This document shows, one piece after another, positions 42,913 to 46,089 of a stretch of DNA of 46,089 nt. Numbering within the stretch: position 1 is the first letter of the stretch; each line of letters opens with the position of its first letter. A program made the position numbers and the translations under genes. The notes beneath the pieces were generated by a model. It was given only the letters and a program-made list of their open reading frames with translations, was not told where the DNA came from and did not search any database. Source of the stretch: Christensenellaceae bacterium (lineage in GTDB: Bacteria; Bacillota; Clostridia; Christensenellales; Aristaeellaceae). The stretch covers positions 1 through 46,089 of the forward strand of contig JAAYRU010000022.1 in the NCBI GenBank assembly GCA_012518615.1, written 5' to 3'.

Positions 42913-43416
42913 TTATATTTCCTCCGTTTGATTTGTATCCTGTTCCAGTGCTTTATTCAATTCTTCCTCAGTAAAATATCTGCGGCATAGCGCCATATTG
43001 CCGGCGGGGATAGTGATTTCCTCCCCCGATAAGTTTATGTGATAACCTTCATCGTCCAGCTTAATTAAAGTAGCCTGAAATGCCTTTTTGCCGTCCAAAG
43101 ACTTGTATAGCTTAACTTCCACCGTTTTGCCTATGGCGCTTTGGGCATCCCTAACGGTTTTTATGGGTCTATCAACGCCAGGGGAGCAAACCTCCAAATA
43201 ATCGTAGTTAAACTCCTCTACCTTGCTTGCAACCGCCATATGGTAGCGCTCGCAATCATCAAGGGTGATACCGCCGGGTTTATCTAGGTATATACGCAGG
43301 TATACGCCCGCATGTTCCTTTTCAAAAGCGGCTTCTACAAGCTCATACCCCATGGTATCCGCAAGCGTTTTGGCTATGCTATTCAGCTTTTCTTTAGGCT
43401 TTTCTTTTCTTTTCAT
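42913..43416 (-). CDS. rimP: Ribosome maturation factor RimP
   Basis: A 167-residue RimP for 30S maturation. Motifs: GYELVEAAFEKEHAGVYLRIYLDKPGGITLDDCERYHMAVAS and LEVCSPGVDRPIKT. The ATG 43416 is chosen because GGAG lies 6 bases upstream; an in-frame TTG nine codons earlier is unlikely. First gene of the rimP-nusA-ylxR-ylxQ-infB-rbfA-nrnA-truB operon, followed by nusA after 1 base. Confidence 0.94.
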   Translation of the reverse strand: MKRKEKPKEKLNSIAKTLADTMGYELVEAAFEKEHAGVYLRIYLDKPGGITLDDCERYHMAVASKVEEFNYDYLEVCSPGVDRPIKTVRDAQSAIGKTVEVKLYKSLDGKKAFQATLIKLDDEGYHINLSGEEITIPAGNMALCRRYFTEEELNKALEQDTNQTEEI

Positions 43417-43544
43417 GTTTTTCTCCAAATAAAAAGCGGGCAATGTCCGCCGGAAAAAGGGTATGCAAAAGCATGCTCCTTGCTCCGTACAGTCCCACTC
43501 TTGGCTAAAACCCTCTTTCTCAAAAATAATTCGGGCACAGCGGA

Positions 43545-43573
43545 ATTATAACATATACAAAATGTTTACACAA
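43545..43573 (-). promoter_or_regulatory. rimP operon promoter and leader
   Basis: On the minus strand TTGTGT (43573-43568), 17 bases, TATAAT (43550-43545) with a TGn extension. It gives a leader of about 120 bases (43417-43538). The leader holds AAGAGTGGGACTGTAC-type sequence seen in rimP/ylxS leaders, but I cannot confirm a conserved RNA. Confidence 0.6.
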
Positions 43574-43651
43574 GCAAAGGAGGTGGAATAGGGAAATTAC
43601 AACGCAAACTTACGCGCACAGCTAAAAAACCCGCTTTTTTATTTTAAATAC

Positions 43652-43680
43652 TTGCAAATTAATAAAAGCGCGTATATAAC
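43652..43680 (+). promoter_or_regulatory. Promoter of the secreted repeat protein
   Basis: TTGCAA (43652-43657), 17 bases, TATAAC (43675-43680), 34 bases before the ATG at 43715. An AAGGAGG follows 10 bases before the ATG. Confidence 0.6.
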
Positions 43681-43714
43681 GTAGCAAGATAAAGTATAAG
43701 GAGGATTATACCCT

Positions 43715-45232
43715 ATGATAAGATCAAGAAATAGACTGCTTAGCCTAGCGCTTGTACTTACCATGCTTTTAGGCATAACCAGTGTTGCTATGGCATACAC
43801 CTGTACTGAAGAAGTAGTAGACGGAAAACTTGTAGTAACTGAAGATTATGGCGATTTCAACTATGTATTTGTATATGAAGGTAGCGAAGTTTCCGGCACA
43901 TATACTAGAACATACACGGAAACCGAAACCAGAATTGGCTACAACTATGTTGAAGAATACAAAGATGATGCGATAATAAAGTATACGGCGTATTACCCTG
44001 ACGGCTACTATGAAACAGGTACATTCGATGCTGATGGGTACGGTAAAACGATAAATAGCAACGGTGATGTGGTGGGCGAAGGTAAGAAGCTTGAAGATGG
44101 AAGCGTTATCTATTGGTACCTTAATAGAGACGGCTTTGGATTTGAATACATATATGGTGTGGGTGGTGGTATGCCCATTTCGGTTACCAATTTTTATGCG
44201 GATGGACATAGGGAAGAAACTAAATATGATAAAGGCAAAAAAGTTTCATATGGCGAATATTACCCAAACGGTGATAGCGATGTGTGGACATATGATAAAG
44301 AAGGGAATACAGTTTCAAAAACTAATTCCTATACAGAAGAACATAGCGGTTATTTTATAACTACATGTTATGATGGTGGTCACAATATTATATCCCGTAC
44401 AGAAGAATCTCCTTTCGGTTACTCTCAAACCACAACATATGATGGCAAAGGCAACAATACCACTGTTGACAATGCCGGAAATGTGGTTGGTTATTACAAG
44501 CAACTTGAAGGCGGCGGACATGAAGTGTTGGAAACTTATGCTAATGGAAATACTACATTCGTTATTCGCGATAAAAACAACCTTTTAGTAGAAATGGTAG
44601 AAACTGCTGCTGACGGTACTAAAAAGACAACTAAACCCGTAAGCGAATTTGTGGTTACTTTCGATGATGGCTCCAGCTACATACAGCAAAACACCGAAAC
44701 ATATGATGAAAACGGTAATCTGGTTGGAGCCACGACGTATGGCGAAAGCGGAGAAATTATTACTTGGGAAATGCGTGACGGAATAAAATACCAATATATT
44801 TACTCTGATGAATTGGGCGAATATGATATAGAAAAAAGAACATATCCTGACGGAACAGTAGAAATTAGAACTACAATATGGACTGATGATGGCTATGAGG
44901 TAAGGGATGAAGACGGCAATGTTCTTGAAACCTATACCGAAACATATGATGAAAAAGCGGGTGAAGGGCATGGAGTAGCAAAGGATGCCAACGGGAAAAT
45001 AATAAATGAAAGATTCTTTGATGAAGAAGGAAGGAATACTGAGTATTGGTATTTTGATAAAGATGCCAATAAAGTTGTTGTTGATTATGATTATGAAAAT
45101 AAAATTTGCCACGAAAATGTCTACGACACCGCAGGCAACCTTATTATTGAAAGGACTTACGATTTAGCAGGCAGACTGGTATCAGAAAAGAAATACGAAG
45201 TACAAAAGGTTGAAAAAGTAAAATATGTATGA
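43715..45232 (+). CDS. Secreted YD/MORN-like repeat protein
   Basis: A 505-residue exported protein: signal peptide (to about residue 27, cut near SVAMA), then many degenerate 18-25-residue repeats of the type Y-x-D/N-G-x-x-x-x-x-x-Y-D-x-x-G-N. Examples are YYPDGYYETGTFDADG, FYADGHREETKYDKG and RTYPDGTVEIRT. This resembles YD/Rhs or YwqK-like repeats that form beta-rich shells and bind carbohydrate or protein. No catalytic, toxin or cell-wall-anchor domain is seen. The stop TGA (45230-45232) is followed in the same frame by 164 further coding-like codons. AAGGAGG precedes the ATG. Function unknown; a surface or secreted interaction role is inference. Confidence 0.75.
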   Translation: MIRSRNRLLSLALVLTMLLGITSVAMAYTCTEEVVDGKLVVTEDYGDFNYVFVYEGSEVSGTYTRTYTETETRIGYNYVEEYKDDAIIKYTAYYPDGYYETGTFDADGYGKTINSNGDVVGEGKKLEDGSVIYWYLNRDGFGFEYIYGVGGGMPISVTNFYADGHREETKYDKGKKVSYGEYYPNGDSDVWTYDKEGNTVSKTNSYTEEHSGYFITTCYDGGHNIISRTEESPFGYSQTTTYDGKGNNTTVDNAGNVVGYYKQLEGGGHEVLETYANGNTTFVIRDKNNLLVEMVETAADGTKKTTKPVSEFVVTFDDGSSYIQQNTETYDENGNLVGATTYGESGEIITWEMRDGIKYQYIYSDELGEYDIEKRTYPDGTVEIRTTIWTDDGYEVRDEDGNVLETYTETYDEKAGEGHGVAKDANGKIINERFFDEEGRNTEYWYFDKDANKVVVDYDYENKICHENVYDTAGNLIIERTYDLAGRLVSEKKYEVQKVEKVKYV

Positions 45233-45727
45233 TACCCAAGCAACACCACATCTACACACGGTTTTGCGTTTAGAGAGCTGCGCCCGGAGCTTACAGAAAA
45301 GTGGTACAGGTTTACTCCGCTGGATTTAAGCCGTGAAGGCGAATACAGCATACCTCTAATTGGCGGCGGCAAATACATAATAGGCAAGGTAAATGTAAAT
45401 GTAGAAGGCGATGAAGTAACAATTACCTACAGTATGCCCGGTGAGCAGTATGACACCGCCCGCATAGAGAGCGAGTACCTTAACCTGCTGCCCGACCTTG
45501 CCAGCCTTACAACAGTTAATCCGGATGAACTTGGCGAAGGCTTTGCGTTTGGTGAGCCCATAAGCATAGAAAACGACCTTGCCGGCGATACCAAAGTGTT
45601 GCTGTTTGTACGCAATGTAGTTACATTCAGAGACCACTACACATACCAGAAGCCGCTTGCAAGGTACTGGCCAAATTCTTCAAACTACGCGGAATACTAC
45701 GCATACCTTAAGAGCATAATGGACTAA
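45233..45727 (+). pseudogene. In-frame coding remnant after the repeat protein stop
   Basis: After the TGA at 45230-45232 the same frame stays open for 164 codons to TAA at 45725-45727. It reads as a plausible protein domain: HGFAFRELRPELTEKWYRFTPLDLS, then IGGGKYIIGKVNVNVEGDEVTITYSM, and a C-terminus rich in aromatic residues. Its G+C is visibly higher than in the repeat gene. No start codon with a ribosome site is present; the only usable ATG (45434) lies in the middle without one. It is most likely the C-terminal domain of an exported protein cut off by a nonsense mutation or by recombination with a repeat-protein gene. Confidence 0.6.
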
Positions 45728-45745
45728 TACTACAACACCTCTCAT

Positions 45746-45781
45746 AAATCCCCCCCCGCCATACTGCGGGGGGGGGATTTT
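45746..45781 (+). terminator. C/G-homopolymer terminator
   Basis: A stem of AAAT plus eight C and GC, pairing with GC plus nine G and ATTTT, one G unpaired, loop of about six bases, then a T-run. It ends the transcript of the repeat protein and its remnant. The homopolymer runs are prone to sequencing error. Confidence 0.8.
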
Positions 45782-45787
45782 TATCAT

Positions 45788-45816
45788 AAAAAAGGCGTGC
45801 ACGCACGACCTTTTTT
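45788..45816. terminator. Second hairpin with A/T flanks
   Basis: AAAAAAGG (45788-45795) and CCTTTTTT (45809-45816) enclose an inner CGTGC/GCACG stem with one bulged A. T-runs follow on both strands, so it can terminate in either direction. Confidence 0.75.
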
Positions 45817-45839
45817 GATTGAAATTGTTGATAATTATA

Positions 45840-45992
45840 CTTATCTCAGTTTAAAGCAGCGCATAGATTGTAGCGAATTTCTTGATTTGGCGAAGCTTTG
45901 CGAAGGAAACATAGCGGCGCTATATTGACTGAGCAAAGCAAAGACAAATCGGAAAAGGCGCACAAGATAAAGCTGATTTAGGCTGAGATAAG
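45840..45992. repeat. Long imperfect palindrome, possible mobile repeat
   Basis: The arms start with perfect CTTATCTCAG (45840-45849) and CTGAGATAAG (45983-45992). Matching patches continue inward (TTAAA-GCAGC with GCTGATTTA, GATTTG with CAAATC, GCTTTGC with GCAAAGC) to a central ATAGC-GGC-GCTAT tip. In all, the 153 bases could fold into one long hairpin. No credible gene lies in 45817-46089; the only open frame (minus strand, 80 codons) follows the palindrome and lacks a ribosome site. It resembles palindromic intergenic repeats of bacteria, but the family is not identified. Confidence 0.55.
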
Positions 45993-46089
45993 ACAATATG
46001 TAATGCCCCCGGGATTTGTAGAAACGAGGATTCACCTGTAAGATGAGTATGGAATTACTATCCACAGGAATTACCACATACAAAGTAGG

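Noticed and set aside
43574-43600. AGGAGGTG before the repeat-protein gene as a small gene start
   Set aside because: The GTG is followed within two codons by TAG.
45230-45232. TGA recoded as an amino acid throughout this genome
   Set aside because: Other firm genes in the window end in TGA (for example the permease at 21641-22621 and nusA), so TGA is a normal stop here; only local readthrough could be argued.
45841-46083. 80-codon minus-strand open frame as a gene
   Set aside because: It follows the palindrome, has no ribosome site and no recognisable protein pattern.

Overview
The window looks like chromosomal DNA of a Gram-positive clostridial bacterium (Bacillota, Clostridia). The signs are the rimP-nusA-ylxR-ylxQ-infB-rbfA-nrnA-truB order, the infC-rpmI-rplT operon, an NfeD-FloA pair, a WhiA / HPr-like pair next to murB, a pyruvate kinase with the extra C-terminal domain, AzlCD, and strong AGGAGG ribosome binding sites with frequent TTG and GTG starts. 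Most genes lie on the minus strand. There is no rRNA, CRISPR array or intact prophage. One tRNA gene, tRNA-Arg(CCG), is present.

Layout. 1-156: tail of an IS630-type transposase. 175-3583: membrane-organisation genes (nfeD, floA and a small membrane protein), then a uracil-DNA glycosylase homologue, a small membrane protein and trmL. 3673-4584: sugar-nucleotidyltransferase-like protein on the plus strand. 4803-11165: five-gene iron/siderophore-type uptake operon (binding protein, FecCD permease, ATPase, and two fused membrane-ATPase ABC proteins) with a consensus promoter and a DtxR/IdeR-like palindrome at its start. 11285-11531: a MITE-like element with 13-bp inverted ends and a 13-bp direct flanking repeat. 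11640-16719: trxA, leuS, Crh-like protein, whiA, murB. 16803-19661: small accessory genes (a frameshifted GNAT acetyltransferase, azlCD, another GNAT, a methyltransferase).

19932-24529 is a compact block that looks clearly richer in G+C than its flanks. It holds a LysR regulator divergent from a tightly overlapping operon: binding protein, FecCD permease, ATPase, and an orphan AsrC-like siroheme/[4Fe-4S] protein. A 20-bp palindrome sits over the lysR -10/start region and at about -66 of the divergent operon, as expected for a LysR-type switch. This is the best candidate here for an unusual system: a metal-chelate or tetrapyrrole importer tied to a siroheme reductase-like protein.

24771-31603 holds pyk, tRNA-Arg, an HtrA-type protease, a DEAD-box helicase with an HD-domain hydrolase, and infC-rpmI-rplT, where infC seems to start at the rare codon AUC. 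31776-36142 is an operon of GntR and Lrp regulators, an aminotransferase, a CapA-like protein and a degenerate isopropylmalate-dehydrogenase-like protein. 36192-43416 is the translation/transcription operon rimP to truB. 43715-45727 holds a secreted YD-repeat-like protein whose frame runs on past its TGA stop for 164 more codons. The right end (45840-45992) is a long imperfect palindrome with no convincing gene.
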